From NCBI GenBank assembly GCA_018262195.1, contig JAGTRS010000020.1:1-64000 (forward strand): 64,000 nt of DNA, given 5' to 3'. Shown here one piece after another: positions 10,066 through 20,985 of this stretch; position 1 is the stretch's first letter; every line of letters starts with the position of its first letter. The stretch comes from Pseudomonadota bacterium (GTDB lineage Bacteria > Pseudomonadota > Gammaproteobacteria > Burkholderiales > Rhodocyclaceae). The position numbers and the translations under genes are program-made. The notes beneath the pieces were generated by a model. It was not told where the DNA came from. It worked only from the letters and a program-made list of their open reading frames with translations, and searched no databases.

Positions 10066-11586
10066 ATGCGTATCCTTCGCCTGCTCAAGATCGCCTCTGT
10101 TGCCAGCCGCTTCGGTCTGGACGAGATGGTGCTCGAACACGAGCCGAGCGGCCGTCTCGTGCGCATCGCCAATGCCCTGCAATTCTGGCGCGACCTGACT
10201 ACCCCGCGCGCCGTTCGCCTGCGCCTCGCCCTGGAATCACTGGGGCCGATTTTCGTCAAGTTCGGCCAGGTGTTATCCACCCGCCGCGACCTGATGCCGC
10301 CCGACATTGCCGACGAACTGGCCAGGCTGCAGGATCGCGTCCCGCCGTTCGACTCGGCGCTTGCCCTGGCTGAAATCGAAAAAGCCTACGGACGCCCAGC
10401 CAGCGAAGTCTTTGCCGAGTTCGACGCGACCCCGATCGCCTCCGCCTCGATCGCCCAGGTTCACTTCGCCAAGTTGCGTGACGAGGATGGCGGCCACGAG
10501 GTCGCGGTCAAGATTCTCCGCCCCAACATGCTCGCGGTTATCGAGCACGATCTGGCGCTGATGGACAACCTGGCCATGCTGCTTGAAAAGCTGTGGTCAG
10601 ATGGCAAGCGCCTGAAACCGCGCGAGGTGGTCGCTGAATTCGCCAAATACCTACGCGACGAACTCGACCTGATGCGGGAAGCGGCCAATGCCTCGCAACT
10701 CCGGCGCAATTTCACCGACTCGACACTACTGATCGTTCCCGAGGTGCATTGGGATTTCTGTACCTCGACTGTAATGGTGATGGAGCGCATGAAGGGCACG
10801 CCGATCTCGCAGATCGACAAGCTGCGCGCCGACGGTATCGACCTCTCCAAACTGTCGGCTGCCGGGGTCGAGATCTTCTTCACGCAGGTCTTCCGCGACG
10901 GCTTCTTCCACGCCGACATGCACCCGGGAAACATCTTCGTCGCCCCCGATGGCCGCTACATCGCCCTTGATTTCGGCATCGTCGGCACACTGACCGACTC
11001 GGACAAGAACTACCTCGCCCAGAACTTTCTCGCCTTCTTCCGCCGCGATTACAAGCGCGTCGCCGAAGCCCACATCGAGTCGGGCTGGGCGCCGAAAGAC
11101 ACCCGGGTTGACGAGTTCGAAGCGGCCATCCGCGCCGTCTGCGAACCGATCTTCGACCGCCCGCTAAAGGATATTTCCTTCGGCAAGATCCTGCTCCGCC
11201 TGTTCCAGACCTCGCGTCGCTTCAACGTCGAGATCCAGCCGCAACTGGTCATGCTGCAGAAGACACTGCTCAACATTGAGGGTCTCGGCCGCCAGCTTGA
11301 CCCTGAACTCGACCTCTGGAAGACCGCCAAGCCCTTCCTCGAGCGCTGGATGAGCGAACAGATAGGCTGGCGCGGATTGATCAAGACCTTCAAGCAGGAG
11401 GCGCCCTATCTGGCGCGCACCATTCCACAACTGCCGCGCCTCGTCCATCAGGCGCTGTCCAATCCGACCAAGGCCGACCTGCAACCTCAACTCACCCAAC
11501 TGATCGCCGCCCAGCACCAGCAGAACCGCTGGCTGGCCATCATCGCCCTGTTGCTCGCCCTGCTCGTCGGCGCGCTGTTCGCCTGA
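10066..11586 (+). CDS. ubiB: UbiB-type ubiquinone biosynthesis protein kinase
   Basis: [51 protein letters not shown]; two C-terminal TM segments; ATG at 10066 preferred over ORF start 10033. Confidence 0.94.
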   Translation: MRILRLLKIASVASRFGLDEMVLEHEPSGRLVRIANALQFWRDLTTPRAVRLRLALESLGPIFVKFGQVLSTRRDLMPPDIADELARLQDRVPPFDSALALAEIEKAYGRPASEVFAEFDATPIASASIAQVHFAKLRDEDGGHEVAVKILRPNMLAVIEHDLALMDNLAMLLEKLWSDGKRLKPREVVAEFAKYLRDELDLMREAANASQLRRNFTDSTLLIVPEVHWDFCTSTVMVMERMKGTPISQIDKLRADGIDLSKLSAAGVEIFFTQVFRDGFFHADMHPGNIFVAPDGRYIALDFGIVGTLTDSDKNYLAQNFLAFFRRDYKRVAEAHIESGWAPKDTRVDEFEAAIRAVCEPIFDRPLKDISFGKILLRLFQTSRRFNVEIQPQLVMLQKTLLNIEGLGRQLDPELDLWKTAKPFLERWMSEQIGWRGLIKTFKQEAPYLARTIPQLPRLVHQALSNPTKADLQPQLTQLIAAQHQQNRWLAIIALLLALLVGALFA

Positions 11587-11590
11587 CCCG

Positions 11591-14500
11591 ATGGCTGTAG
11601 TCACCCTCGAAACCTTCACTGCTGAGCACGTTGCCGAGTGGTTCGCCACCCGAGACATCAACAAGGCAAAACCCTACGTCGACCTGGTTCGCGACCTTGA
11701 GATCAATGGCAGCCAGCTCAGTGCCATCGTCCCCGGCTCGGCCAAGATGCCTTATACGGTGCAGGCCTACCTGAGCCAGGCACAAAGCGGCGAAATGATG
11801 GTGGTCAGCCGTTGTACCTGCAATGTCGGCCGCCACTGCAAACACGTCGCGGCCATGCTGCTCAAGGCCATCGAGGAGCGCAACCCGAAGGAACGAGTCA
11901 GCAATAGCGTCCTTTCCTGGGTCGAAGACCTGCGCCGTACCTCGATTGCCGTCGCCAAGAAAAAAGCCCGCCCGGCCAGCGCCCGGCAGCAGCTGTTCTA
12001 CATCCTTAAATGGACGGCCGACAAGCGTCATTTCGGCATCGAGATCCGCAAGGGCAAGTTCCCGGAAAGCGCCGAAGAATGGTGGAAGGTCGACCGCGCG
12101 CTGGTCACCCCGCCGCAGTTCGTCACCGAGGAAGACCTCGGCATCCTGCGCCTGATCTGGGCTGACCGCGGCCACGAGACTGGATTGCGAGCGTTCGGCC
12201 TCGGGCCGGCACACGGCGCTGAAATCCTGCAGCGCATGGCGGCCAGCCACCGGCTTTACCCGGAAGACGATCTTGGCCTGCCGCTCAACGCCAGCGCTAT
12301 CCGCCCGGCCAGCATCGGCTGGCAGGTCGACGGCATGGGCTTCCAACGTCCCTATCTGAAGCCGGAACCATCGGCCGAGATGATCATCAACGTCGATCCG
12401 CCTTGGTACGTCGATCTGGCCGAAGGTGAAGCCGGCCCGCTCGAGGTAACCGGCAACCCCGGTGTGGTCAATCGCCTGTTCTCGCTGCCGCCACTGTCCG
12501 CCAAGGAAGCGGCACTGGTCGCCGAAGCATTGTCCGAACTTGCCCCCGACCTGCCGCTGCCCGGCGACGATGCCGGCGCCCGCCTGCGCCTGGTCGATGC
12601 CCCGCTGCAACCGATCCTCCAGTTCGAAACACTGCATACCCATGGCCATCGCGCCTGGCGCAACTATCCGCAGAATTTCGGCGGCGACTCCTTCGATGTC
12701 GCCAAGGTCGTATTCCGCTACGCCGACACCGATGTCCGCCCCGAAGAAAAAAGTGAATTCATCACCCTGCCCGAAGGCGAGACTATCCGCCTGAAACGCC
12801 GGCCGGAAAAGGAAGCCAGGGCCCTGCAGACACTGGAAGGTTTTGGCCTGCAAAAGATTCCCAGCCACACCCTGCACACCTTTGGCAGCCCGCCGGAAGG
12901 CATCTATGGGCTGGCCGAAGAATCGCTGTGGGTGCCCTTCATGCAGGACGCCCAGCGCCTGAAGGAAGCCGGCTGGCAGATCGAATTCCCCGAGGACTTC
13001 CGCCACCACGTGATCGAAGTTGATGGCTGGGAAGCCGAGCTGTTCGAGGCCGACAACGGCTGGTTTAACCTCGACATGGGCATCATCGTCGAAGGCGAAC
13101 GCCTGCCGCTGGCCCCGCTGCTCGCCAACCTTTTCCGCACCGACCCGCGCTGGCTGGAAGCGACCGAACTCGAACGCGTGCCCGACACCGAGGGCATCGA
13201 CCTCTACACCCCCCGTGGCAAGCGGCTGCGCGTGCCGGCCGGCCGCATCAAGCCCCTCGCCGCGACGCTGATCGACCTGTTCGACGGCTTCTCCGGTGGC
13301 AATGTGCTGCGCCTGTCACGCTTCGATGCGCCGCGTCTGGCCGAACTGTCCGACATCAGCCGCTGGCAGTTCCGCGGTCAGAGCGACATCATGGCCATGG
13401 CCGAACGCCTGCTCGACGCCCAGGGTATTGGCGATGTCGCGCCCCCTGCCGGCTTCCGGCTTGATCTGCGCCCTTATCAAAAGGAAGGCCTGGCCTGGCT
13501 GCAATTCCTGCGCGAACATGAACTGTCGGGTATTCTGGCTGACGACATGGGTCTCGGCAAGACCGCCCAGACCCTGGCTCACCTGCTGCTTGAAAAGGAA
13601 GCCGGTCGCCTGGAAAAACCGGCCCTGATCATCCTGCCGACTTCGCTGATCTTCAACTGGAAGAACGAGGCGGCGCGTTTCGCCCCCGACCTCAAGGTAC
13701 TGTCGCTGCACGGCCCGGAACGCAAGACCCAATTTGGTGAAATCACCAAACACGACGTAATCCTGACCACCTACCCGCTGCTCTGGCGCGATGCCGACGA
13801 ACTGATGCAGCACAGCTACCACCTGCTCATTCTCGATGAGGCGCAGACGGTCAAGAACGCCCAGAGTCAGAGCGCCGAGGCGGTGCGCAAGATCGACGCT
13901 CGCCATCGCCTGTGCCTGACCGGTACGCCGCTGGAAAATCATCTCGGTGAGTTGTGGAGCCAGTTCGACTTCCTGCTCCCCGGCTTCCTCGGCACCAGCA
14001 AGCAGTTCAACCGCCACTGGCGGACACCGATCGAGAAGCAGGGCGACATGGCCCGGCGCAGCCTGCTGGCGCGGCGCATTCGCCCCTTCATCCTGCGTCG
14101 CAAGAAGGAAGACGTGGCACAGGAACTGCCGCCGAAGACCATCATCATCCGCAGCGTCGAACTCGAAGGCGCCCAGCGCGACCTCTACGAAACCGTTCGG
14201 GCGGCGATGGATGCCAAGGTACGCGATGAAATCGCCAGCAAGGGTTTTGCCCGCAGCCAGATCGTCATCCTCGATGCCCTGCTCAAGCTGCGTCAGGTCT
14301 GCTGCGATCCTCGCCTGGTCAAGGCCAACTCCGCCCGCAAGGTAACGGAACGGGCCAAACTCGATCTGCTGATGGCCATGCTGCCCGAGTTGGTCGACGA
14401 AGGCCGGCGCGTCCTCGTCTTCTCGCAATTCACCAGCATGCTGGCACTGATCGAACATGAACTCGACAAGGCCGGGATTACCTACGTCACACTGACCGGC

Positions 14501-14866
14501 GACACCGTCGACCGCGAAGTACCGATCCGCCGCTTCCAGGACTGCGAAGTGCCGATCTTCCTGATCAGTCTGAAGGCTGGTGGTGTCGGTCTCAACCTGA
14601 CGGCCGCCGACACCGTGATCCACTACGACCCGTGGTGGAACCCGGCCGTCGAAAACCAGGCCACCGACCGCGCCCACCGCCTTGGTCAGGACAAGCCGGT
14701 CTTCGTTTACAAGCTGATCGTCAGTGGCAGTATCGAGGAAAAAATTCTCGCCCTGCAGGAACGCAAGGCCGAACTGGCCGCTGGCATTCTGTCCGATGAC
14801 CATCGCGTGGATGTCAAGTTCGGTACTGACGACCTCGCAGCACTGTTTGAGCCATTGCCGGAGTAA
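11591..14866 (+). CDS. SNF2/DEAD-box helicase with N-terminal SWIM zinc finger
   Basis: SRCTCNVGRHCKHVAAMLL SWIM motif; GILADDMGLGKTAQTLAHL; LDEAQTVKN; LISLKAGGVGLNLTAADTVIHYDPWWNPAVENQATDRAHRLGQ. Confidence 0.93.
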   Translation: MAVVTLETFTAEHVAEWFATRDINKAKPYVDLVRDLEINGSQLSAIVPGSAKMPYTVQAYLSQAQSGEMMVVSRCTCNVGRHCKHVAAMLLKAIEERNPKERVSNSVLSWVEDLRRTSIAVAKKKARPASARQQLFYILKWTADKRHFGIEIRKGKFPESAEEWWKVDRALVTPPQFVTEEDLGILRLIWADRGHETGLRAFGLGPAHGAEILQRMAASHRLYPEDDLGLPLNASAIRPASIGWQVDGMGFQRPYLKPEPSAEMIINVDPPWYVDLAEGEAGPLEVTGNPGVVNRLFSLPPLSAKEAALVAEALSELAPDLPLPGDDAGARLRLVDAPLQPILQFETLHTHGHRAWRNYPQNFGGDSFDVAKVVFRYADTDVRPEEKSEFITLPEGETIRLKRRPEKEARALQTLEGFGLQKIPSHTLHTFGSPPEGIYGLAEESLWVPFMQDAQRLKEAGWQIEFPEDFRHHVIEVDGWEAELFEADNGWFNLDMGIIVEGERLPLAPLLANLFRTDPRWLEATELERVPDTEGIDLYTPRGKRLRVPAGRIKPLAATLIDLFDGFSGGNVLRLSRFDAPRLAELSDISRWQFRGQSDIMAMAERLLDAQGIGDVAPPAGFRLDLRPYQKEGLAWLQFLREHELSGILADDMGLGKTAQTLAHLLLEKEAGRLEKPALIILPTSLIFNWKNEAARFAPDLKVLSLHGPERKTQFGEITKHDVILTTYPLLWRDADELMQHSYHLLILDEAQTVKNAQSQSAEAVRKIDARHRLCLTGTPLENHLGELWSQFDFLLPGFLGTSKQFNRHWRTPIEKQGDMARRSLLARRIRPFILRRKKEDVAQELPPKTIIIRSVELEGAQRDLYETVRAAMDAKVRDEIASKGFARSQIVILDALLKLRQVCCDPRLVKANSARKVTERAKLDLLMAMLPELVDEGRRVLVFSQFTSMLALIEHELDKAGITYVTLTGDTVDREVPIRRFQDCEVPIFLISLKAGGVGLNLTAADTVIHYDPWWNPAVENQATDRAHRLGQDKPVFVYKLIVSGSIEEKILALQERKAELAAGILSDDHRVDVKFGTDDLAALFEPLPE

Positions 14867-14996
14867 GCAGGGCGCCACGGGGTACATGCATCAGGTTGCT
14901 ATCAAATTTCCGGTACAGCCCCCACCGTATCGATACCGCTTAGGCGCGGCAATGCCTACAATAGCCACAACAGGGTTTTCTAATAGAGGATTTGCC

Positions 14997-15437
14997 ATGT
15001 ACCGCATCATCGCTCTGCTTTGCCTTGGGCTCACCACCGCTACAGCCCATGCCGAGGAATGGATGGTCAAGAAAAAATTGGCCGTCAGCTTCGACGATGC
15101 CAAGGAATCAGTCGTCATGGCCATCGAAAACCGTGGCCTAGTGATCAATTACACCTCGCATATCGCCGACATGCTGGCCCGGACCGGGTCTGACATTGGT
15201 GCAACTCGCCAGATCTTCGACAAGGCAGAGATCGTCGAATTCTGTTCGGCCAAGCTGTCGCGCAAGATGATGGAAGTAGACCCGCACAACATCGTGCTCT
15301 GCCCCTTTGCCATCTCGATCTATACCTTGCCTGGCGAAAAAAATACGACTTGGCTGGCCTACCGGCTACCCAAGGGCGAAGCTGCGAAACTGGTCGCGCC
15401 CTTGTTCAAGGAAATCGCTGCCGAAGTCGGGCAATGA
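14997..15437 (+). CDS. DUF302 domain-containing secreted protein
   Basis: MYRIIALLCLGLTTATAHAEE signal peptide; FDDAKESVVMAIENRGLVINYTSHI DUF302-like; true start inside ORF 14724..15437. Confidence 0.78.
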   Translation: MYRIIALLCLGLTTATAHAEEWMVKKKLAVSFDDAKESVVMAIENRGLVINYTSHIADMLARTGSDIGATRQIFDKAEIVEFCSAKLSRKMMEVDPHNIVLCPFAISIYTLPGEKNTTWLAYRLPKGEAAKLVAPLFKEIAAEVGQ

Positions 15438-15472
15438 TTCGCCCCTGAACGGCGCCGACGCAAGCACTTGGC

Positions 15473-18031
15473 TCAGCGTCCGGCGGCAAAGTCCAGCCAC
15501 CGCAGCAGAGCTGCGTACAACAGATTGGGATCAACCGGCTTGCTGACAAAGTCGTTCATGCCGGCAGCCATGCATTGCTCTCGATCCTCGGCAAAGGCAT
15601 TGGCTGTCATGGCAAGAATAGGCAGGCTCTGCCGGTTTTCGAGCTGGCGGATGCGCCGGGTCGCTTCCAGGCCGTCCATATGCGGCATCTGCATGTCCAT
15701 CAGGACCAGCGCATAGTCGTTGCGGCTTACCTTGTTGAGAGCTTCGCGGCCATCCTCGGCCACATCAATGGCCAGCCCGACATCCTCAACCAGCATCTGG
15801 GCGACTTCCCGATTGATCGGATCATCCTCGGCGAGGAGGACAACGCGCCCGGCATGGCGTTGTCGCAACGATGATTCGACATCGGCAGCCTGAGTAAGCA
15901 CGGCGCCCGTTTCGGCAACCCGTGCCTGGTGACGCTTCAGGCGCGCGGTAATCCAGAAAACACTGCCCTTGCCCGGCGTGCTTTCTGCGCCGGTAGCTCC
16001 GCCCATCAAAGCTGCCAGGTGACGGGTAATCGCCAAACCAAGCCCTGTCCCCCCGTATTTTCGGGTAGTCGATGGATCAGCTTGTTCAAAAGGCACAAAC
16101 AGGCGCCCAAGCGCTTCCGGGGATATTCCGATACCGGTGTCTTCCACCTCAAGTCGAATCAGTACGCTTTCGCGATCCTCTTCGATTATCTGGCTCCGCA
16201 GCGTAATCGATCCCTGCTCGGTAAATTTGATTGCGTTGTTGGCGTAGTTGATCAGCGCCTGGCGCAAGCGCGTGGGATCTCCCAGTACATTGGGCGGCAA
16301 ACCAACCGATTCCACCCGGACCGCCAGATTTTTCTCCCGCGCCCGCCCCCTGAGCATCTCTGCCACCTCGCCCAGCAACTGCGGAAGCATCAGCGGAACA
16401 GCTTCCAGCTCCACCTTGCCAGCTTCGATTTTGGACAGATCGAGAATGTCGTCGATGATCGAAAGCAAGTGCTTGCCTGAACCTTCAATCCGCTCCAGAG
16501 GCTCGTTCAGCGCGGCATCCGTCAGCCCGCGGCGCATCAGGTAGGCCGACCCGAGAATGGCATTCATCGGCGTCCTGATTTCATGGCTCATGCTGGCCAG
16601 GAAAGCGCTCTTGGCCTTCGTCGCCTGCTCGGCCTGCTCTTTGGCCTCCCGCAGTTCCAGCTCGCCACGTTTGCGTTCGCTGATATCACTGACAAAAGTG
16701 ATGTAGCGCGCCGGCTCGCGATCAGTTTCGGCACGATAGTAAATATTGATATTGACCGGAACCATATGCCCGGCTCGATGCAGATGTTGCGCATCGACGG
16801 ATACCCCGCCAGCCAGCCTGATTTTTTCGGTCGCCGAGGCAAACTCTTCCAGCGTGAAATTGGGATCTATATCCGGCACGCTCAGTTTCAGCATTTCGTC
16901 GACGCTATAGCCCAGCATGCTGGCAGCAACCTGATTCACGTAGACAAAGCGACCCTGAGCATCCACCCAATGAATGCCAATGCCGACGCGGTCCATGGCA
17001 AACATCGTTTGTTCGAGCTGGGCATTGGCCTGGGCCAAGGCCTGAGTTCGCTCCACAACCAGCGTTTCCAGATGTTGTCGATGTTTGTCGAGCTCTGTCT
17101 CACTAGCCCGGAGAGCCTCCTCAACGCGACGCCGCTCGGTAATTTCCCGGGCAATACCAAGGATACCGATCAAATGGCCTTCGCTATCACGCATCGGCGT
17201 CTTGATGGTCTCGAATAACCCGCGGTACTCATTGTCACCAAAGGTCAGCCACTCTTCGTTGATTGTCGGACCGCCGGCCGCTGCTGCAGCACGATCTTTC
17301 TCCCGGAAAAAATCGGCCAGATCCTTGTCAACAAAATCGTAGTCGGTGCGACCGACAATGTCATATTCGCTGGCATTGTAGAGCCGAGAGAACATCGGAT
17401 TGCAGGACAGGTAAATGCCATTCGTATCCTTGACCCAGACAAGATCTGGAATGGCGTCATAAAGACTATCCAGGAAGGCGCGTTCGCGTTCGCTCTGGGC
17501 CAGCGCCACCGCCAGCTCGGCCCGCGCATCATCGCGGTCAGCCGCCAGCGCCTTGGTCAGGCGGTCATTATTGCGACAAAGAACGATTGCCTTGGCAAGA
17601 TTGGCCAGCACCGGCTGGAAAACCTGGGTCAAGGGCAAGCTGCAAGATGGCGCCCCAGTGGCAAGCAACAAGAGGGTTCGCTGCTCGTCGACCGGCAGGC
17701 GCAAGGCGTGCGTATATGTCTGATCAAGCGAAAACGGCCTTAGAAGTATGGGGTCGGCCAGAAGCTCGACCTTCCCATTCAGCAAGCCTTCTGAAAGGTT
17801 CACCCGGGTACCGCCGAGGTCGACCAACATGTAGTCACCAACAGCTTTTTCCAGCGTCGCTGTCATGCCGAACTCGGAACGATGCTGTGCAGTCAGGACC
17901 ACTCCGGCCGGGAAGGAAGTGTGGAAGAGCAAGCGCTGAAGAACCCGCTTGAGCAGACTGTCGAGGTCGACCTCGCCGCCGATGGTCATCGACAGGTCAT
18001 AGAGAATGCTGAGAATCTGCTCGCGATTCAT
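15473..18031 (-). CDS. PAS-containing hybrid sensor histidine kinase/response regulator
   Basis: PAS segments, [20 protein letters not shown]-box, HATPase [14 protein letters not shown]-terminal REC with [24 protein letters not shown] overlaps the upstream FIST stop (ATGA). Confidence 0.92.
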   Translation of the reverse strand: MNREQILSILYDLSMTIGGEVDLDSLLKRVLQRLLFHTSFPAGVVLTAQHRSEFGMTATLEKAVGDYMLVDLGGTRVNLSEGLLNGKVELLADPILLRPFSLDQTYTHALRLPVDEQRTLLLLATGAPSCSLPLTQVFQPVLANLAKAIVLCRNNDRLTKALAADRDDARAELAVALAQSERERAFLDSLYDAIPDLVWVKDTNGIYLSCNPMFSRLYNASEYDIVGRTDYDFVDKDLADFFREKDRAAAAAGGPTINEEWLTFGDNEYRGLFETIKTPMRDSEGHLIGILGIAREITERRRVEEALRASETELDKHRQHLETLVVERTQALAQANAQLEQTMFAMDRVGIGIHWVDAQGRFVYVNQVAASMLGYSVDEMLKLSVPDIDPNFTLEEFASATEKIRLAGGVSVDAQHLHRAGHMVPVNINIYYRAETDREPARYITFVSDISERKRGELELREAKEQAEQATKAKSAFLASMSHEIRTPMNAILGSAYLMRRGLTDAALNEPLERIEGSGKHLLSIIDDILDLSKIEAGKVELEAVPLMLPQLLGEVAEMLRGRAREKNLAVRVESVGLPPNVLGDPTRLRQALINYANNAIKFTEQGSITLRSQIIEEDRESVLIRLEVEDTGIGISPEALGRLFVPFEQADPSTTRKYGGTGLGLAITRHLAALMGGATGAESTPGKGSVFWITARLKRHQARVAETGAVLTQAADVESSLRQRHAGRVVLLAEDDPINREVAQMLVEDVGLAIDVAEDGREALNKVSRNDYALVLMDMQMPHMDGLEATRRIRQLENRQSLPILAMTANAFAEDREQCMAAGMNDFVSKPVDPNLLYAALLRWLDFAAGR

Positions 18032-19170
18032 GTGCGCTTCAAAGACGTGCACACCAGGGTGGCGTTATGAAACATCGGATAACCCCAACGGACCGTGCTG
18101 CCAATCTCGCCCAGCGACAAGGCCCCTGCCACCTCGCCAACCCCGGTCGCAGCATGCAGTTCAATCAATTCTTTCTCGGCGTCCTGGCCAAGGTGCATAC
18201 GCCGGCCGGCGCAATAGAACGTCAGTAGCTGGGTTCCCGCCAAATCGCCTTGAACCCCGCGCAGATTTTCCGCCAAACGGGCTATGCAACCGTTCGCCCC
18301 GGCACCCGGCGCCTGCAGAAGCACGAGCATCGAATTTTCGGGAATCTCCCCAACGCAGAACAAGGAGCCGTCCTCGGCCAGCGCCACCGGAATGCGCACC
18401 ACGACATCACCATTGGCACGCAGAATACCCACCGGGAAATGCACGGCATACTCGTAGAAATTGTCGCGCGTCAGGTCAATGCCGTATTGCGCCTTGATGA
18501 TTTCCTGATAAACATCGAAAGCCGGGCGCCAATCGATCATTGCGATCCGGTTGCCATCGGTCGAGGTCGCGCTCATGGCATGTTCAGGTTGCAGGAATCC
18601 ATGCTCCAGCACCGGCGCCATCCTGCCCGGCAACAGCAGGCCAAGTATCCCGTCACCCACGACTTCGGATTCATTGAAAAGGCAGGGCATGGGCTGGAAG
18701 GTTTCGCTGCCCGCATTGACGCCAGCGTATTCGACACGGTTCGCGAGTTCCAGATAGAGGCCATCCAGAATGCTCGCAATGTTGGGAATCATGCCGTCAA
18801 ACACCATGAACAGGGTTGGCTTTGGTCCGCTTGATTGGCAATGCTGCAAACAATCCCGGGCAGCTGCGAGTAGCTTATGTACAGCTGACCCGCCTTCCGC
18901 GTTGATGGCCGACAATAGGAAATACGGCGGCATCTGGTCAAAATTCAGCAACCACGCACCACTGGTCGTAAATCCATGGTCTTCGACCAAGGCCGGAAAA
19001 ATCGCCCCGGCCAATGCTAGTCCCCGCTGCCGACAAGCGTCCTGCAGCATGGAGACATGGCCTTTTTCCGCCTCCGGCAGCAAGGCAAAAATTCCAGACC
19101 CGGTCGAGTGGGAACCCCAATCGGTCAGTGCCCGCTCGATGCCCTCTGCCGTCATTTCAATGTGGCGCAT
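18028..19170 (-). CDS. FIST N/C domain signal transduction protein (NosP-like)
   Basis: [58 protein letters not shown]-terminal FIST_C-like region; translationally coupled to the histidine kinase. Confidence 0.8.
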   Translation of the reverse strand: MRHIEMTAEGIERALTDWGSHSTGSGIFALLPEAEKGHVSMLQDACRQRGLALAGAIFPALVEDHGFTTSGAWLLNFDQMPPYFLLSAINAEGGSAVHKLLAAARDCLQHCQSSGPKPTLFMVFDGMIPNIASILDGLYLELANRVEYAGVNAGSETFQPMPCLFNESEVVGDGILGLLLPGRMAPVLEHGFLQPEHAMSATSTDGNRIAMIDWRPAFDVYQEIIKAQYGIDLTRDNFYEYAVHFPVGILRANGDVVVRIPVALAEDGSLFCVGEIPENSMLVLLQAPGAGANGCIARLAENLRGVQGDLAGTQLLTFYCAGRRMHLGQDAEKELIELHAATGVGEVAGALSLGEIGSTVRWGYPMFHNATLVCTSLKRT

Positions 19171-19241
19171 TGATGTCAATTTACAAACCGTTGTGGGGGT
19201 TTTTGCAATTTTGTCGATTGTCCGCCAATACCCCGCCAAAC

Positions 19242-19742
19242 TCAAGCCAGATGCGAAGCCCCTTCAATGCGCGCCAACAATCCGGTCAGCGCATGTTTGA
19301 CTGACTGTTCGCGAACGGCCGACCGGTCTCCAGCAAAATGGCAGGTAGCGGCCTCACACCCCGCATCACGTCCGGCCCAGGCAAAGCAGACTGTGCCAAC
19401 CGGCTTTTCTTCGGAACCACCGGAGGGTCCGGCAATGCCGGTAATTGCCACCGTCCAGTCCGCCCGGCTATGCGCCAGAGTTCCCTGGGCCATCGCCCTC
19501 GCCGTTGCTTCCGAAACAGCGCCATGTCGATCAAGCGTCGTCTCGGGCACTCCGAGCATATCCACCTTCGCCGCGTTGGAATAAGTGACGAAGCCCCGGT
19601 CAAACCAGGCAGAGCTACCTGCGATAGCCGTGACCGATTGGGCCAGCCACCCGCCAGTACAAGACTCCGCCGCAGCGAGCCACTCGCCACGCTCAAGAAG
19701 CATGGCACCGAGACGTTCGGCAAGTTTTTCGAGTTCCGACAT
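19242..19742 (-). CDS. CinA family nicotinamide-nucleotide amidohydrolase (PncC-like)
   Basis: LAAAESCTGGWLAQSVTAIAGSSAWFDRGFVTYSNAAK; AITGIAGPSGGSEEKPVGTVCFAW; true start MSELEK at 19742. Confidence 0.92.
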   Translation of the reverse strand: MSELEKLAERLGAMLLERGEWLAAAESCTGGWLAQSVTAIAGSSAWFDRGFVTYSNAAKVDMLGVPETTLDRHGAVSEATARAMAQGTLAHSRADWTVAITGIAGPSGGSEEKPVGTVCFAWAGRDAGCEAATCHFAGDRSAVREQSVKHALTGLLARIEGASHLA

Positions 19743-19775
19743 AATGACTGATCCTAGCACGTTACCCTTTGCACG

Positions 19776-20381
19776 ATGAACACCACCAAACCTGCCATTT
19801 CCAGCCAGTCCGAGGCATCCATTACCGGTGTCATTCTGGCTGGCGGGCTGGGGCGGCGCATGGGTGGCGTCGACAAAGGCATGCAGTTGCTCGATGGCAA
19901 GCCGCTGGTCCAACATGTCGCCGAACGACTCGGTCCGCAGGTCGCTCACCTGCTGATCAACGCCAACCGCAGCCAGGAACAATACGCCACCCAGGGCTAT
20001 CCGCTGATTGCCGACGTGATCGCCGGTTTTGCCGGCCCATTGGCCGGATTGCATGCAGCCCTGACCGCCGCCGATACGGCATTGGTGGCGACCGCCCCCT
20101 GTGATACACCCTATTTGCCACTCGATTTGATCGAACGCCTGCACGCCGGCCTGCTATCCAAAGGGGCGAATCTTGCCATCGCCTCCGCCGGCGGACGCAT
20201 CCACCCGGTCTTCTGCTTGTGCCGAAGAACACTGCGCGACGAACTCGAACGTTATCTCCAATCCGGCGGACGCAAGGTCGCCCTGTGGTGCGCCGAAATG
20301 GGCGCTGTCGAGGTCGATTTTTCGGATCAATCTGACGCCTTCAGCAATTTCAACACGCTGGCCGACCTGCAAAACAACTAA
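19776..20381 (+). CDS. mobA: Molybdenum cofactor guanylyltransferase
   Basis: ITGVILAGGLGRRMGGVDKGMQLLDGKPLVQHV; VATAPCDTPYLPLDL. Confidence 0.93.
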   Translation: MNTTKPAISSQSEASITGVILAGGLGRRMGGVDKGMQLLDGKPLVQHVAERLGPQVAHLLINANRSQEQYATQGYPLIADVIAGFAGPLAGLHAALTAADTALVATAPCDTPYLPLDLIERLHAGLLSKGANLAIASAGGRIHPVFCLCRRTLRDELERYLQSGGRKVALWCAEMGAVEVDFSDQSDAFSNFNTLADLQNN

Positions 20382-20419
20382 TTCAACAGGCGACTATCGT
20401 CACTTGTGGAAAACCGATA

Positions 20420-20447
20420 TTGCACTGCACCATTTTTTGACTATACT
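20420..20447 (+). promoter_or_regulatory. Candidate sigma70 promoter (TTGCAC-16-TATACT)
   Basis: Direct reading: TTGCAC 20420-20425, TATACT 20442-20447, upstream of the 60-aa ORF at 20490. Confidence 0.5.
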
Positions 20448-20489
20448 TGGCTCGTAGGAATAACAACTACCCATAGAAGGGGAACAGCT

Positions 20490-20672
20490 ATGAACGTCAA
20501 AATCCACTATCGCATTACCCAGGACCGCGCCGGAATACCGCAGGACTACAACGGCGCCCGTCACTTCGTCGTTCGCGAAGGCGAGGCCATTGAAGACACG
20601 GCACGAAGCCAGCTGGCGACCGATTACCAGGTTCCGAACAGCGCCGTCGAAATCTGCCGGATCGAAAGCTGA
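20490..20672 (+). CDS. Hypothetical 60-aa protein
   Basis: MNVKIHYRITQDRAGIPQDYNGARHFVVREGEAIEDTARSQLATDYQVPNSAVEICRIES; preceded by AGAAGGGGAACAGCT and a plausible promoter. Confidence 0.6.
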   Translation: MNVKIHYRITQDRAGIPQDYNGARHFVVREGEAIEDTARSQLATDYQVPNSAVEICRIES

Positions 20673-20689
20673 GCGCTTGCCGAATGGCA

Positions 20690-20925
20690 ACCCGCTGAAG
20701 CACTCAACGATAAAACCGGGTCACCCCGGAGAAAATTCACATGGAATTGCTGCGACGCAGCATAAAATCTATCCAGCCACTGGCAACATTCTGTTACAGA
20801 AGGCTACGAAAGGACGACAGACGAGAGAGGCACCGGGACATACACTGCAAGTGTGCATTGAACCCCTCCTCTCGAAATTCCCCCTTTCGAGAATTTTCTA
20901 CCCCGCCACTGGCGGGGTTTTTTTT
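20690..20925 (+). ncRNA. Candidate structured sRNA or long structured 3'UTR
   Basis: Consecutive perfect hairpins at 20716-20729, 20748-20762, 20773-20783, 20842-20854, 20870-20892 and an intrinsic terminator at 20901-20925; no convincing CDS. Confidence 0.35.
20901..20925 (+). terminator. Intrinsic terminator
   Basis: CCCCGCC-ACT-GGCGGGG followed by T8. Confidence 0.88.
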
Positions 20926-20952
20926 GGCTGAGTTCCGGCAGACCGTTATAAT
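20924..20952 (+). promoter_or_regulatory. Candidate sigma70 promoter of the cytochrome c gene (TTGGCT-17-TATAAT)
   Basis: TTGGCT 20924-20929, 17-nt spacer, TATAAT 20947-20952; the -35 overlaps the T-tract of the preceding terminator. Confidence 0.65.
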
Positions 20953-20985
20953 CGCTGTTTTATTATTCGCACTGGGGTCTTCGGC

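Noticed and set aside
11540-13009. 489-aa minus-strand ORF opposite ubiB/SNF2 helicase
   Set aside because: Antisense shadow of well-supported plus-strand genes.
13316-14887. 523-aa minus-strand ORF opposite the SNF2 helicase
   Set aside because: The plus strand carries unambiguous helicase motifs; long antisense ORFs are expected in GC-rich codon-biased genes and this one has no recognisable domain.
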